64,000 bases of DNA from Halobacteria archaeon AArc-dxtr1 (GCA_025517425.1 JAOPJY010000001.1:854217-918216), one strand, 5' to 3'. Counted from the stretch's first letter, positions 26,595 to 35,982 are shown. A program made the numbers and translations. The notes: generated from the letters alone by a model not told the origin.

Positions 26595-27350
26595 ATGACC
26601 GGATCGGACGAGTCTACGCAGGGTTCCTCGGAGTTCCCGTCCGAGGCCTCCACGAAGTCCCCGACAGACGTACGCTTCAGCGCCCGCGGCGCCTGGGCTG
26701 GCTTCGTAATTACCCTCCCGGTCGCCCTCGGCGTGGCTGGCTACGGCGTCGCGTTCGGCATCCTCGCCGATCAGGCGGGCTTGAGCGTCGCGGAAGCGGC
26801 GCTGATGAGCGCGACCGTGGTCGCCGGAGCCGCCCAGATCGTCGCCGTCGAGCTCTGGGAGAACCCGATTCCGGTGGCCGCGATCGTGGTCACGACGTTC
26901 GTGGTCAACCTCCGGTACTCGCTGATGGGGGCTGCGTTACGGCCGTGGTTTCGCCACCTCTCACCGCGCCAGGCCTACGGCAGCCTCTTCCTGATGGCCG
27001 ACGAGAACTGGGCGCTGACGCTGCGCGATCTCAAGTCCGGCAGCGGACGTGGGGCGTTCTTGCTGGGAAGCGGAATCGCAATCTGGACGGCGTGGGTCGG
27101 AGCGACGATCCTGGGCGCGGCTGCAGGCGGGGCGATCGGTGACCCGAGAGCCTACGGCATCGACTTCATCCTCGCCGCCGTCTTCGCCGCGCTCGCAGTC
27201 GAACTCTGGGAGGGGCGATCCTCGGTCGTCCCCTGGTGTGTCGCCCTCGCGACGGCGCTCGTCGCGGCCTCCCTGTTTCCGGGCCAGTGGTACATCCTGC
27301 TCGGCGGCGTCGCCGCCTGCGCCGTGGAGGTGGCGCGGTATGAGGAGTGA
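26595..27350 (+). CDS. azlC: AzlC-type branched-chain amino acid exporter, large subunit
   Basis: This 251-residue membrane protein has the AzlC pattern. A polar Ser/Thr-rich head is followed by GAWAGFVITLPVALGVAGYG, AFGILADQAGLSVAEAALMS and VVTTFVVNLRYSLMGAALRP, the conserved Asn-Leu-Arg-Tyr region. With AzlD it forms a small permease that exports branched-chain amino acids or analogues. The azlD ATG overlaps its end by 11 nt. Confidence 0.9.
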   Translation: MTGSDESTQGSSEFPSEASTKSPTDVRFSARGAWAGFVITLPVALGVAGYGVAFGILADQAGLSVAEAALMSATVVAGAAQIVAVELWENPIPVAAIVVTTFVVNLRYSLMGAALRPWFRHLSPRQAYGSLFLMADENWALTLRDLKSGSGRGAFLLGSGIAIWTAWVGATILGAAAGGAIGDPRAYGIDFILAAVFAALAVELWEGRSSVVPWCVALATALVAASLFPGQWYILLGGVAACAVEVARYEE

Positions 27351-27702
27351 GTGGATACGGACCGGAACCGAGACGATCCCCGCGATCGGTTCGGGAGCGC
27401 TCTCGCTCGACCCGCTGGTCGTCTTCGTCATCTTCCTGATGACGGTCGCGACCATCATCACCAAGATGGGCGGACTGTGGCTGGTGAGCCACGTCGAACT
27501 GAGCGATCGGGTTGAGGCCGGCATCTCGGTGCTCCCCGGCGCGATCATCGTCGCGATTCTCGGTCCGGAGCTCGCCGCCGGCGGCCCGGCGGCGTGGGGC
27601 GCTGCGGGCGTCACGGCCGTGGTCATGTGGCGGACGGAGAATATCCTGCTGTCGCTGTGTGCCGGGCTGGGAGCGATCGTTCTGCTCCGGTCCGTTGGGT
27701 AG
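27340..27702 (+). CDS. azlD: AzlD-type small subunit
   Basis: This 120-residue protein has four hydrophobic segments and the AzlD layout: LSLDPLVVFVIFLMTVATII, WLVSHVELSDRVEAGISVLPG and a final WRTENILLSLCAGLGAIVLL stretch. It overlaps azlC by 11 nt in another frame, so it is co-translated with it. Its first 20 residues form a polar stretch before the first helix. Confidence 0.88.
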   Translation: MRSEWIRTGTETIPAIGSGALSLDPLVVFVIFLMTVATIITKMGGLWLVSHVELSDRVEAGISVLPGAIIVAILGPELAAGGPAAWGAAGVTAVVMWRTENILLSLCAGLGAIVLLRSVG

Positions 27703-27707
27703 CTCGA

Positions 27708-28502
27708 TCACGCGCCGTACGTCGATCGGAGATACGAAACGATCTCGTCGACGAGAGCAGGATCGTACGTCCAGAATCCGTAATACCGACCGGGATCGCG
27801 CTCCACTGCGAGCAGCCCACACGCGTTCAGCTCACTGCCACCGCCGTCGAAGATCACGAACCAGAACTGACCGAGTTCGCCACCGGCGTCCGAGATGACG
27901 TTGACTGCGTCGGCAGAGGGGACGGTGCTCGCGTCGGCGGAGCCGATCCCGCTCTCGCTCGCCGTTCCATGCTGGACTCCAACCGCGCCACTCCACTCGT
28001 CTTCGACGAATATTCGGACTGAGACGTCGCTGTCGTGGGCAAACCGCTCGTAGATCGGGAACTGCGCTTTGAACGCGGCGACGCGCTGGAAGCCGACGTA
28101 CAGCGTGCCGTCGTCGACGCGCCAGGCGCGTTCTTCGATCTCGCGTGTCGTCGCCAGCATCTGGCGGCGGTCGTAGGCGGTAAAGATCGTCTCGTCGAGG
28201 AACCGAAACAGGACGTGGAGATCGGCGCCTGCGTCTGCGGGTTCCCATGGAGCGGAAATCTCCGGCGAGAGGATTGCGTTGAACGTTTCGAGACTGAGGG
28301 CGCCACTGAACTCGCCCGTTTCGTCCCGCATCACGAGGAGGGCTCGATTCGATCCCGTCTGAAGGTCGTGGTGTACGACGTCGACGTTTCGCGTCGAAAA
28401 CTGAGCTTTGAGCTCCGCTGTGACGTCCTCGTCGTCCGTGTACACCTCGAGTGTCTTCTGTCGGGACCGAACAGTTTCGAGTACGTCGTGGAGCGAGTTC
28501 AT
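27708..28502 (-). CDS. DICT-domain sensory protein
   Basis: This 264-residue soluble protein has a DICT sensory layout. The N-terminus (MNSLHDVLETVRSRQKTLEV) is followed by a stretch reading FLDETIFTAYDRRQMLATTR and ERFAHDSDVSVRIFVEDEW, and a C-terminal WFVIFDGGGSELNACGLLAV block. DICT domains are linked to light or redox signalling in haloarchaea and cyanobacteria. It follows the DUF7344-like gene by 17 nt, so the two are one operon. Confidence 0.8.
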   Translation of the reverse strand: MNSLHDVLETVRSRQKTLEVYTDDEDVTAELKAQFSTRNVDVVHHDLQTGSNRALLVMRDETGEFSGALSLETFNAILSPEISAPWEPADAGADLHVLFRFLDETIFTAYDRRQMLATTREIEERAWRVDDGTLYVGFQRVAAFKAQFPIYERFAHDSDVSVRIFVEDEWSGAVGVQHGTASESGIGSADASTVPSADAVNVISDAGGELGQFWFVIFDGGGSELNACGLLAVERDPGRYYGFWTYDPALVDEIVSYLRSTYGA

Positions 28503-28519
28503 CTGTCTCGTGGATGGGA

Positions 28520-28879
28520 TCAGTCGCCGCGTTCGAGGATTGCGTTCAGTTTTGGCGAATTCGTTCTGGCGACGGTGAGCGTTTCGACATCGAACTCGAG
28601 GTAGCCGAGCGTGTCGAGTTTCGGAAGGACTACGTGGTGGAGTTGGATTCGGACCCGGTCGTGGTCGGTAGAAATTGCGAGTCTGTCTGTCGCCGCCGCC
28701 TCGAACCCCGTCACCGCGTCGGTGAGTTCCTCGAGCGTCGCGGTCTGTCGGTCCGAGAGAAAGTAGAGGGTATATCTGGCGTGTGCGTTCGCGAGAACGC
28801 CGAACAGTTCGTCCAGTGGTAACTCTCCCTCCGCCGATCGAACCGCATCCAGATCGATCTCGAGCTGATCACTCGACAT
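28520..28879 (-). CDS. Winged-helix regulator (DUF7344-like)
   Basis: This 119-residue protein starts with an acidic head and GELPLDELFGVLANAHARYT, then LYFLSDRQTATLEELTDAV and a basic wing RVRIQLHHVVLPKLDTLGYL. This is the pattern of a haloarchaeal winged-helix family. ATG 28879 is preferred over GTG 28885 since a CCAAATCAT box lies about 26 nt upstream. It is paired with the DICT protein and probably forms a two-part signalling unit. Confidence 0.8.
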   Translation of the reverse strand: MSSDQLEIDLDAVRSAEGELPLDELFGVLANAHARYTLYFLSDRQTATLEELTDAVTGFEAAATDRLAISTDHDRVRIQLHHVVLPKLDTLGYLEFDVETLTVARTNSPKLNAILERGD

Positions 28880-29017
28880 TATCACGATCTATGATTTGGA
28901 ATGGTATGAATCTCGTGCTGGCACGCAGCAGGAGCGAATCGCGCGAATCGTCGGTCGGCTCTCCCAATCGGCGTCGTGTGTAAATATCGCTACTCAGACA
29001 GAAGCTACCTCCGCGAC

Positions 29018-29380
29018 TCAGTCGTCTTCGGTGGTCGTCTCTCCCTCCCGAGCCTCGATCCGCGCCCGACAGTCGACACACCGCTGGGCCAACTCCGACA
29101 GGTTGCGCTCGACGTCGATCGATCCCAGCTCGTGGTCGTCATCGTAGGCCAACGGGCTCTCGTGGTTCATTCCCCGCCGTTCGAGCTCCACAGCGAGTTC
29201 GTCGTGGCGTGACTGAAGCAGGCTCGTGTCGACCTGGTTTCGCTCGGCGTGGCCCCGGACGATAGCCTCGCCGTGGGGATGATTCAGCAGCGTCCCCACC
29301 TCCTGGTGCATCTCCGAGTGCTCGCCAAGTAAGTGCTGGTCACAGAGCAGTGCCGGGTCGACGCCCCACAGGCGCGTCAT
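29018..29380 (-). CDS. Pyrimidine dimer DNA glycosylase (T4 endonuclease V-like)
   Basis: This 120-residue protein starts MTRLWGVDPALLCDQHLLGE, which matches the short endonuclease V-type family, with Thr at the N-terminus after Met removal as the known catalytic nucleophile. It goes on with EVGTLLNHPHGEAIVRGHAE and RHDELAVELERRGMNHESPL. It should excise UV-induced pyrimidine dimers, an obvious use in salt ponds. Residues of the active site other than Thr2 are inferred from family. Confidence 0.75.
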   Translation of the reverse strand: MTRLWGVDPALLCDQHLLGEHSEMHQEVGTLLNHPHGEAIVRGHAERNQVDTSLLQSRHDELAVELERRGMNHESPLAYDDDHELGSIDVERNLSELAQRCVDCRARIEAREGETTTEDD

Positions 29381-29952
29381 CGACGGGACCCCTCCGGAGC
29401 GGTTGCGTGGTAGTTCCCCGCTGTGTCGGGGCGGGTCGAACCGCTCGGTGTCGAATCGTTCACGCCCAAGGCTTAGGAGCCACAGGGGATAATCTGTGCC
29501 CCTCGAGCCGTGGGGCCGCTTGCGAACGTGTCGACGAAACTGTGAGCTGTGGCGGATATTGGACCGAGTCGCACTGACGATCTGTGGCCGGTTTGTTAGC
29601 CGACACCGAGACGATCAAGGACACCGTCGTCTCACTCATTTTTAACGTCGAGGGCTCCGACTCTTTCTGTAGTGAGTTCGTTTTCTCCATTCGAATACCT
29701 CGTCGAGACGGTCGGGTTGCTGCTGGTAGCGACGACGAGAGTCTGGAACTCGCCAATGTCGCCCACAGGGAACTGGATGGGCGGTGCTAGTATACTACTG
29801 GGTCAGGTAACGAAGGTACGGTTATGTACGGCGTCGGCCGCGGTGACGCGACGTCGCCAGCCAGTGCGTGCGTGTTCGGACTGTTTGTCCAAGTGTCTGC
29901 GCTCGCGTTCGGGCGTCGGGGTGAACCGCGTTTGATCGACCTACCGACCACG
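29381..29952. other. Intergenic region of about 570 nt with no supported gene
   Basis: Short open frames on both strands are Ser/Thr- or Arg-rich and lack the acidic composition seen in real genes here. A CACAGGGGAT / ATCTGTGCCCCT-like pairing at 29481-29503 could form a hairpin. The region may hold a non-coding RNA or decayed gene, but nothing in it supports either. Confidence 0.4.
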
Positions 29953-31035
29953 CTACTGGAGGTAACTCAGCAACGGATCGCCGCCATCGGCGCCCTCTCG
30001 CTCTAAGGCAGTCATCGTGTCCGGCGAGAGACCCACGAGGTGACAGAGCGGATTTCCGGGGTAGACGACGGGGTTCTCGAGAACACCGACGACGAGTCCG
30101 GTAAAGGGGGCTTCGACGGAGACGATGTCGTCTTCCTCCTTGAACGGGTTCGTGATCGTACAGATCACGTCGCCCTCCCTGACCAGCTCGCCGCGACCGT
30201 GTTTCATGTCGACGATCCCGCCCGCGTCGGCACGGATCCAGGTCTTTTCGTCGTCGTCGTCGATGACGGTCCGCCAGCCGGGCCAGTGGACAGACGACTC
30301 CGTGTGGAGGCCGAACTCCGCGAGGACGCTGGCAACGCCCGTCAGCGCGCGGTCGATAAGCGAGCGCTGGAAGCGGTGGGCTTCGCCCATCTCGACGGTG
30401 ATCGTCGGGACGCCGGCCTGGGTCGCCTCGTGTCTGAGGGTCCCGGAAGCGCCTTCGCCGTCGATGATGACGTTCGAACTGAACGCGTTTGCCAGCCGGA
30501 CGATCTCGGGAAACTCCATGTCTGCCCGGACGTGGAGCATGTTGGTCCGCCCACGCGTCGAGGTATGGAAGTCGATACCGAGGTCGCAGGGCTCGATGAA
30601 GTTCGTGAAGATTCGGTGGGCCATCCGCCGGGCGCTCGTCGACCCCTCGCGGCCGGGGAACGACCGATTCAGGTCCCGGTCGTAGATCGGCAGGTACCGC
30701 TCCTGGGCCAGAAAGCCGGGGACGTTCATTACGGGGAGGCAGACGAGTGTTCCGTGGAGAACCGAGTGATCCCAGTCGTGGGCGACCTCGCGGACGACCT
30801 CGATACCGTTTAGTTCGTCGCCGTGAGCGGCCGCCGAGAGGAACACAGTCGGCCCGGGATGCTCGCCGTTGACGACGGTGACGGGGATTCGCACGGGATC
30901 GCCCAGATAGGTCTCGCTGATCCCGTATCGGATGTTCGCGGACTCACCCGGATCGACCCGGCCGCCGTTGTAGGTGAAGACGTCCTCCAGTTCGTCCGGA
31001 TCCGCACCGTCGCTGGGAGGCTCCGCATCGTTCAT
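29953..31035 (-). CDS. Succinylglutamate desuccinylase/aspartoacylase family hydrolase
   Basis: This 360-residue protein is a zinc M14-like hydrolase of the AstE/ASPA group. It shows the metal ligands His and Glu in AAAHGDELNGIEV, a third ligand His in DLGIDFHTSTRGRTNMLHV and the catalytic Glu in TVEMGEAHRF. A C-terminal biotinyl-like domain (SVEAPFTGLVVGVLENPVVY) follows, common in this family. It likely removes an acyl group from an N-acyl amino acid or related solute; the substrate is unknown. Confidence 0.88.
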   Translation of the reverse strand: MNDAEPPSDGADPDELEDVFTYNGGRVDPGESANIRYGISETYLGDPVRIPVTVVNGEHPGPTVFLSAAAHGDELNGIEVVREVAHDWDHSVLHGTLVCLPVMNVPGFLAQERYLPIYDRDLNRSFPGREGSTSARRMAHRIFTNFIEPCDLGIDFHTSTRGRTNMLHVRADMEFPEIVRLANAFSSNVIIDGEGASGTLRHEATQAGVPTITVEMGEAHRFQRSLIDRALTGVASVLAEFGLHTESSVHWPGWRTVIDDDDEKTWIRADAGGIVDMKHGRGELVREGDVICTITNPFKEEDDIVSVEAPFTGLVVGVLENPVVYPGNPLCHLVGLSPDTMTALEREGADGGDPLLSYLQ

Positions 31036-31210
31036 ATACTCACTCTATCGCCAACGCTAAAACGTGTGCCGTCACGAGGCCGAACTCGGCCCCGATGACG
31101 AAGCGCTCGTTGGGCGGTGTCGAATCGAGTATTTTAGCGGATCGAATTCGACGAAGCGTCATGAGGAACGGGGATACTTATTTTGTGTGTGGCCTGTTAT
31201 CGTAGCTCGT

Positions 31211-31960
31211 ATGGACATTCGCAATGCAACCGAGGAGGATCTGGCGTCGATCCGAACGGTGGCCCGCCGCTCGCTGCACTCGCTGTACACGGAGTTTCTC
31301 GGTGAGGACACTGTCGAAGAGGGGATCGACCAGTGGTACGGCGACGGCGCCGCCGACGAGATCGCGGACGACCACGCCCTATTCGTAGTGGTCGAACGCG
31401 ACGGCGAGATTATCGCGTTCTCCCAGAGCGAACTGGTCGGCCAGCGCTACGGCACGGGACAGATCCTCTGGCTCCACGTCGACCCGGACCACCGCGGAAG
31501 TGGGCTCGGCGTCCGACTACTGGTTCGCACCCGCGAACGGTTGCTCGAAGCGGGTGCTGATCATATCCTCGGCTTCGTCCTCGCGGGCAACGACGCTGGA
31601 AACGCGTTCTACCGCGAACACGGCTTCGAGCAGGCGAGCCAGCGCGACGTCGAGATCGGTGCCAAGACGTTCACCGAGAACGTCTACGTCGAGGGCGGAC
31701 TGAACGGTGGCAGCTGGGAGGCGACCGACGACCTCACGATCGATGGGCAGAATCGCATCGTGAGCTACGGTGAAGTCACGCGCGGCTCGCAGTCGCCGTT
31801 CTACGCGGTCTACGAGGGGCCTGACCGCGATCGGCGCTACGGCTGGCTCTGTGGCAACTGTGACTCGGTCGATAACGCGATGGACGCGATGGGGCGGATC
31901 GAGTGCAACACCTGCGGAAACCGACGCAAGGCGACGCGCTGGGACGCATCCTATCTCTGA
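31211..31960 (+). CDS. GNAT N-acetyltransferase with C-terminal zinc ribbon (DUF5816-like)
   Basis: This 249-residue protein has an N-terminal GNAT domain (residues 1-160) with the acetyl-CoA site LWLHVDPDHRGSGLGVRLLV and NDAGNAFYREHGFEQ. The C-terminal 75 residues form a separate domain with CGNC and CNTCGN, a four-cysteine zinc ribbon in the DUF5816 style. A TTATTTTG box lies about 28 nt before the ATG. The acceptor substrate is unknown; the ribbon may steer it to a protein or nucleic acid. Confidence 0.83.
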   Translation: MDIRNATEEDLASIRTVARRSLHSLYTEFLGEDTVEEGIDQWYGDGAADEIADDHALFVVVERDGEIIAFSQSELVGQRYGTGQILWLHVDPDHRGSGLGVRLLVRTRERLLEAGADHILGFVLAGNDAGNAFYREHGFEQASQRDVEIGAKTFTENVYVEGGLNGGSWEATDDLTIDGQNRIVSYGEVTRGSQSPFYAVYEGPDRDRRYGWLCGNCDSVDNAMDAMGRIECNTCGNRRKATRWDASYL

Positions 31961-32211
31961 TCGCCCCGGCAACTGCTTCGGGATGTCGTCGACTCACGGT
32001 CAGGACTCGTTGGGACAGTTCTCATTTCGAATGTGTTGGTCACCCAAAGTATCCGATGTATCTGGATGTTTCCCGCTGTTCGCCCTCCATTACAATTGGT
32101 GTACCGGGCAACCCACCAGATGAACCGCCGTCGACATGGCGGATCGGACGTTTGTGACCGGCCGACGATCGATGAATCCGCACACATGGTGACGACACCC
32201 CAGACGACGCT

Positions 32212-33699
32212 ATGAATAGACAGGAGCACATCGTCCGCGGCTTCAAGGCGACGCTCGTCGCGCGAGCCGTCTACATGCTCTCCAGTGCGCTGTTGATGCT
32301 GGTGCTGGCGCGGTACCTGCTCGACCCGGAGGGATACGGCGCGCTCTACTGGGCGATCGGCATTTTAGCCGTCGTCCAGCTGTTTGCCGACGTGGGCCTC
32401 GGGAAGTCAGCGGCGCGGTACGTCGCCGAGTATCGGGAACGAGACCCCGGACAAATCCCCCACCTGCTGCGGTCGACGGTCGCGTACAAGCTCGTCGTCA
32501 TTGCGATCGTTTCTACGATCCTCCTGTTGTTCCACGAGACGATTGCGGACCTCCTCGGCGATCCGGATGCTGCCCCGTTTCTCGCCGCCGGCGTCGTCTA
32601 CGTTGCCGTCCGGTCGTTCGACGGGTTCGCCCAGATCGTCTTCCAGGGGTTCAACCAGCTCGGCTACAGCGCGGCGGTCCAGGCGATCGGCGGCGTGGCT
32701 CGTCTCGTCTTCGCCGTCGCCTTCGTCCTGCTCGGTCTCGGCGCCCTCGGGGCCTTCTTTGGCTACATCGTCGGCTACACCGTCGGCGCCGCCGTCGGAA
32801 TTACGGCGCTGTACCTCACGTTTTACTCCCGGTACGAGCCCGCCAACCGGTACGAGGACGGCCTCTCCCGGCGACTGGTCGAGTACAGCGTTCCACTGAC
32901 TGCGACCCGGAGCGCGAACGTTCTGGATAAACAGATCGACATCGTCCTCGTCGGCGTGCTGTTGAATCCGGTCGCGGTCGCGTTCTACACCCTCGCAAAG
33001 CAGATTTCGGACTTCGTGCTTGCGCCGGCCGAGTCGCTTGGCTTTACCATCTCGCCGAACTTCGGCGAGCAGAAGGCAGCCGGGAAGATAGCCGAGGCCC
33101 GCCAGATCTACGAGAGCGCACTGACGAACGTCCTCTTGCTCTACATTCCGGCTGCCGTCGGGCTCGCAATCGTCGCCGGTCCGTTCATGACGCTCGTGTT
33201 CGGCGCCGACTACGCCGGAGCCGGGCCAGTCTTGCAGATCCTCGCCGCCTTCATCGTCCTCCAAGCGATCACGAACCTGACCAGCGACAGTCTGGATTAC
33301 CTGGGTCGGGCACGATCACGGGCGATCGCGAAAGGCGGGACGTCGGTCGCGAACGTGATCCTGACCGTCGCGTTGCTGCCGGTAATCGGTGTCATCGGGG
33401 CGGCGATCGCGACCGTCGCTACCCACACCGTTTACGTGGCGGTCAATCTCTACATCGTCCACTCCGAGCTCTCGCTGCGAGTCGCCGAACTCACGCGGAC
33501 GATCGGGGCCATCTGTGCGGTCACCGCCGCGATGGCCGTCGCCGTCATCGTGGCGGTTCCGATGGTCTCGAGCATCGTGATGTTGTTCGTCGTGATCGGT
33601 CTCGGTGCGGCGATCTGGGCTGCGCTGGCTGTGGCGAGCGGGCTGCTCGATCCGCAGGACGTTCGGGAGATCGTTGCGACGCCCGAGATCGGGGAGTGA
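32212..33699 (+). CDS. Polysaccharide flippase (Wzx/MOP superfamily)
   Basis: This 495-residue protein has about fourteen membrane helices and the MOP-superfamily pattern: GFKATLVARAVYMLSSALLM and YLLDPEGYGALYWAIGILAV at the N-terminus. It also carries charged helices such as RLVEYSVPLTATRSANVLDK in the middle, typical of Wzx proteins. It should flip lipid-linked glycans for S-layer glycosylation or exopolysaccharide. No glycosyltransferase gene stands next to it. Confidence 0.88.
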   Translation: MNRQEHIVRGFKATLVARAVYMLSSALLMLVLARYLLDPEGYGALYWAIGILAVVQLFADVGLGKSAARYVAEYRERDPGQIPHLLRSTVAYKLVVIAIVSTILLLFHETIADLLGDPDAAPFLAAGVVYVAVRSFDGFAQIVFQGFNQLGYSAAVQAIGGVARLVFAVAFVLLGLGALGAFFGYIVGYTVGAAVGITALYLTFYSRYEPANRYEDGLSRRLVEYSVPLTATRSANVLDKQIDIVLVGVLLNPVAVAFYTLAKQISDFVLAPAESLGFTISPNFGEQKAAGKIAEARQIYESALTNVLLLYIPAAVGLAIVAGPFMTLVFGADYAGAGPVLQILAAFIVLQAITNLTSDSLDYLGRARSRAIAKGGTSVANVILTVALLPVIGVIGAAIATVATHTVYVAVNLYIVHSELSLRVAELTRTIGAICAVTAAMAVAVIVAVPMVSSIVMLFVVIGLGAAIWAALAVASGLLDPQDVREIVATPEIGE

Positions 33700-33722
33700 G
33701 TCGAGGGAACAGAGTCTCCGAG

Positions 33723-34361
33723 CTACGCCTCGTCTGTCACTGCGAGCGTAAACCCACACTCGACGCGCTCGCCGTCCTCACCACCGCCCTCGTGGTATTC
33801 CTCCTCGCTTTCCAGATCGTACACCTCGTACGCTGACGAAAACCGATACTCGCCGGTGGCGAGGCAGTCGTCGACATCGTCGCCGTGTTGGATAACGTGG
33901 CGAACGTCCGACTGCGTCTCACCTGACTCCAGAACGCCGTCGTAGAGCGCGTCCTCTCGAACGAGGCGCTCGTCGTCCGCGAGCGACCAGCACCCGTCCG
34001 AATCGAGGTCGAGACGGTCGGCTTCTTCGGTCGTAATGGTGTACAGTCCGTTCGGCTCGCTTCCGCTGAACTGGCCGACGCGATACCGAAACCAGATTGA
34101 AAATGCCACGAGCTGTGGTCCGGTGTTTTCGACCTCGAGAGTCAGTTCGGGGAGGTCGCCATCGTTCAGCGACGCCGACTCGATCTCGACGTCGAAGGAG
34201 ATTCCGTGTTCGTCCGGCGCATCGGTTATTTCTGCCACGGAGAGGGTTCGGGTCATCGCATTACTGACTCCGGCGGCTTCGGTTACGTCACCGATGCAGC
34301 CACTGAAACCGGCTATTCCCGCGACGGCGCCTGATGCGAGTAGATCACGTCTGGAGGGCAT
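33723..34361 (-). CDS. Exported lipoprotein of unknown function
   Basis: This 212-residue protein starts with a Tat/lipobox leader (MPSRRDLLASGAVAGIAGFS then GCIGDV), so the cysteine at about residue 21 should carry a lipid. The mature part is acidic and beta-rich, with a CATALYTIC-motif-free sequence and four cysteines in pairs. I start at MPSRRD; 8 upstream codons are open but lie in the promoter region. Function is unknown. It is divergent from the RimK-type gene. Confidence 0.72.
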   Translation of the reverse strand: MPSRRDLLASGAVAGIAGFSGCIGDVTEAAGVSNAMTRTLSVAEITDAPDEHGISFDVEIESASLNDGDLPELTLEVENTGPQLVAFSIWFRYRVGQFSGSEPNGLYTITTEEADRLDLDSDGCWSLADDERLVREDALYDGVLESGETQSDVRHVIQHGDDVDDCLATGEYRFSSAYEVYDLESEEEYHEGGGEDGERVECGFTLAVTDEA

Positions 34362-34514
34362 GAAAAATGGTTCGTGCTCCAACAAAAAAGTTGTGGACAG
34401 TCACACTGGGGTGTCTATCCATGATGCGCGAAGCGGACAGTGACTCGACTGTGAGAGTCACACATCGCTGATCGATCTATCAACGCTTTTCATCGACGTT
34501 GGTGTCTAGCGATC

Positions 34515-35858
34515 ATGGCCGTCGACGATCCCGTCACTGTAGGTGTGTTGAGTCTTCACACGAGTAAAGAAACGAAAGCGATTCTGAACGCCGTCGAAGC
34601 ACTCGGACACGACACCGAGTGGTTACGAAACGAGAATACGAGCGTCGAAGTGAACGACGGCGAGGTTGCCGTCGAGCCCGACGTCGACGTGATCGCCAAC
34701 CGAATGCTGCTCTCGAACACCGAACAGCCCTGCGAGGAACTCGGGATCGCGAACACGTTCTCACAGCTGGTTCCGATGCTGAACGAGCCCGGCGCCGTCA
34801 TGACGGCGTTTCACAAGCTCTCGACGGCCGCGGTGCTGGCGAACCACGGCGTTCGCGTCCCCGACGTCTTGCTCGCGCTCAACAGCGATCGACTCAACGC
34901 CGCCCGCGAGGAGTTCGGCGGCGAGGCGGTTTACAAGACCGCGATCGGCACCCACGGCGGCGGCACCTGGAAAGTCGGCCAGGACGACCCGATCAACGCG
35001 AAGGTCGGCAACCGATACGCGTTCCTCCAGCAGCTCATCGACATCGAGGACGTCCCCAACCGCGACGTCCGCGTCTACGTCGTTGGTGGCGAGATCGTCG
35101 GCGCGATGTATCGCTACGCGCCGGACAACGACTGGCGGACCAACGTCGCCCTCGGAGGGCACGTCGAGGACGCGACCGACGATCTGCCGGAGTCCGTCCG
35201 CGAGATGGCTCGCCAGTCGGCCGAGGCGACCGGCCTCGACTACGCTGGCGTCGACCTCGTCCAGGGTGACGAGGGCTGGTTCGTCCTCGAAGTGAACCCA
35301 ACGGCGGGATTCAAGGGGCTGTACGAGGCCACTCGAGTCAGCCCGGCTCCCTACATCGCGAAACTCGCCATCGAACGCGCCGGCGGAGCGGTCGACGAAA
35401 GCCGCGTCGAAAAGCTGGCCCACTCCTTGGACGACTCCCAGCCGTCGGCCCGCCCGCCTGAGTCGGTCGTCGTCGACGACGAGCCCGCGATCATCGGCTA
35501 CATCGAGGAGGTCACCCTCCTCGGGACGAGCGGTTCGAAGACGATCCACGCGAAATCAGACACCGGCGCGACCCGGACAAGCATCGACACCCAGCTCGCC
35601 GCCGAGATCGGCGCGGGCCCGATCAAGTCGATCACCCGCGTCAAATCCGGCAGCAGCAAGACATCTCGCAGCCGTCCTGTGGTCGACGTTGTGGTCGCCG
35701 TCGGCGGCAACCGCCACACCGTCACCGCGAGCGTCGAGGACCGGAGTCACATGGATTACCCCGTCTTGCTTGGCCGCGACATTCTGGAACACTACCGCGT
35801 AGACGTGAGCCGACGCGTCGATTCCGACGCCGTGGATACGCCCGAAGAAGAGGAGTAA
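34515..35858 (+). CDS. RimK-type ATP-grasp ligase fused to a retropepsin-like domain
   Basis: This 447-residue protein has two parts. Residues 1-290 are an ATP-grasp ligase of the RimK/LysX group with GTHGGGTWKVGQ and the metal site LEVNPTAGFKG (Glu259, Asn261). Residues 325-440 are a retropepsin-like (RimB/'ATP-dependent zinc protease') domain with IHAKSDTGATRTSID, where DTGA (349-352) is the aspartic-protease motif, and PVLLGRDIL. It may add and remove glutamate-type tails; this is inference. ACGCTTTTCAT stands about 25 nt upstream. Confidence 0.85.
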   Translation: MAVDDPVTVGVLSLHTSKETKAILNAVEALGHDTEWLRNENTSVEVNDGEVAVEPDVDVIANRMLLSNTEQPCEELGIANTFSQLVPMLNEPGAVMTAFHKLSTAAVLANHGVRVPDVLLALNSDRLNAAREEFGGEAVYKTAIGTHGGGTWKVGQDDPINAKVGNRYAFLQQLIDIEDVPNRDVRVYVVGGEIVGAMYRYAPDNDWRTNVALGGHVEDATDDLPESVREMARQSAEATGLDYAGVDLVQGDEGWFVLEVNPTAGFKGLYEATRVSPAPYIAKLAIERAGGAVDESRVEKLAHSLDDSQPSARPPESVVVDDEPAIIGYIEEVTLLGTSGSKTIHAKSDTGATRTSIDTQLAAEIGAGPIKSITRVKSGSSKTSRSRPVVDVVVAVGGNRHTVTASVEDRSHMDYPVLLGRDILEHYRVDVSRRVDSDAVDTPEEEE

Positions 35859-35982
35859 CACGCGATCGTCGTCCGGGTTCGCTGGTCAGTGTTACCTGTG
35901 CGTGGCAAACACGGCGTCTACAGCGAACGGAGTTACAGAGAGGAACGAATATACGAGCCCACTGTGATGGAAGCGGTGTTCC

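Noticed and set aside
29824-30006. 60-residue plus-strand gene overlapping the aspartoacylase-family gene
   Set aside because: It overlaps the end of a well-supported gene and lacks acidic bias or recognisable features.
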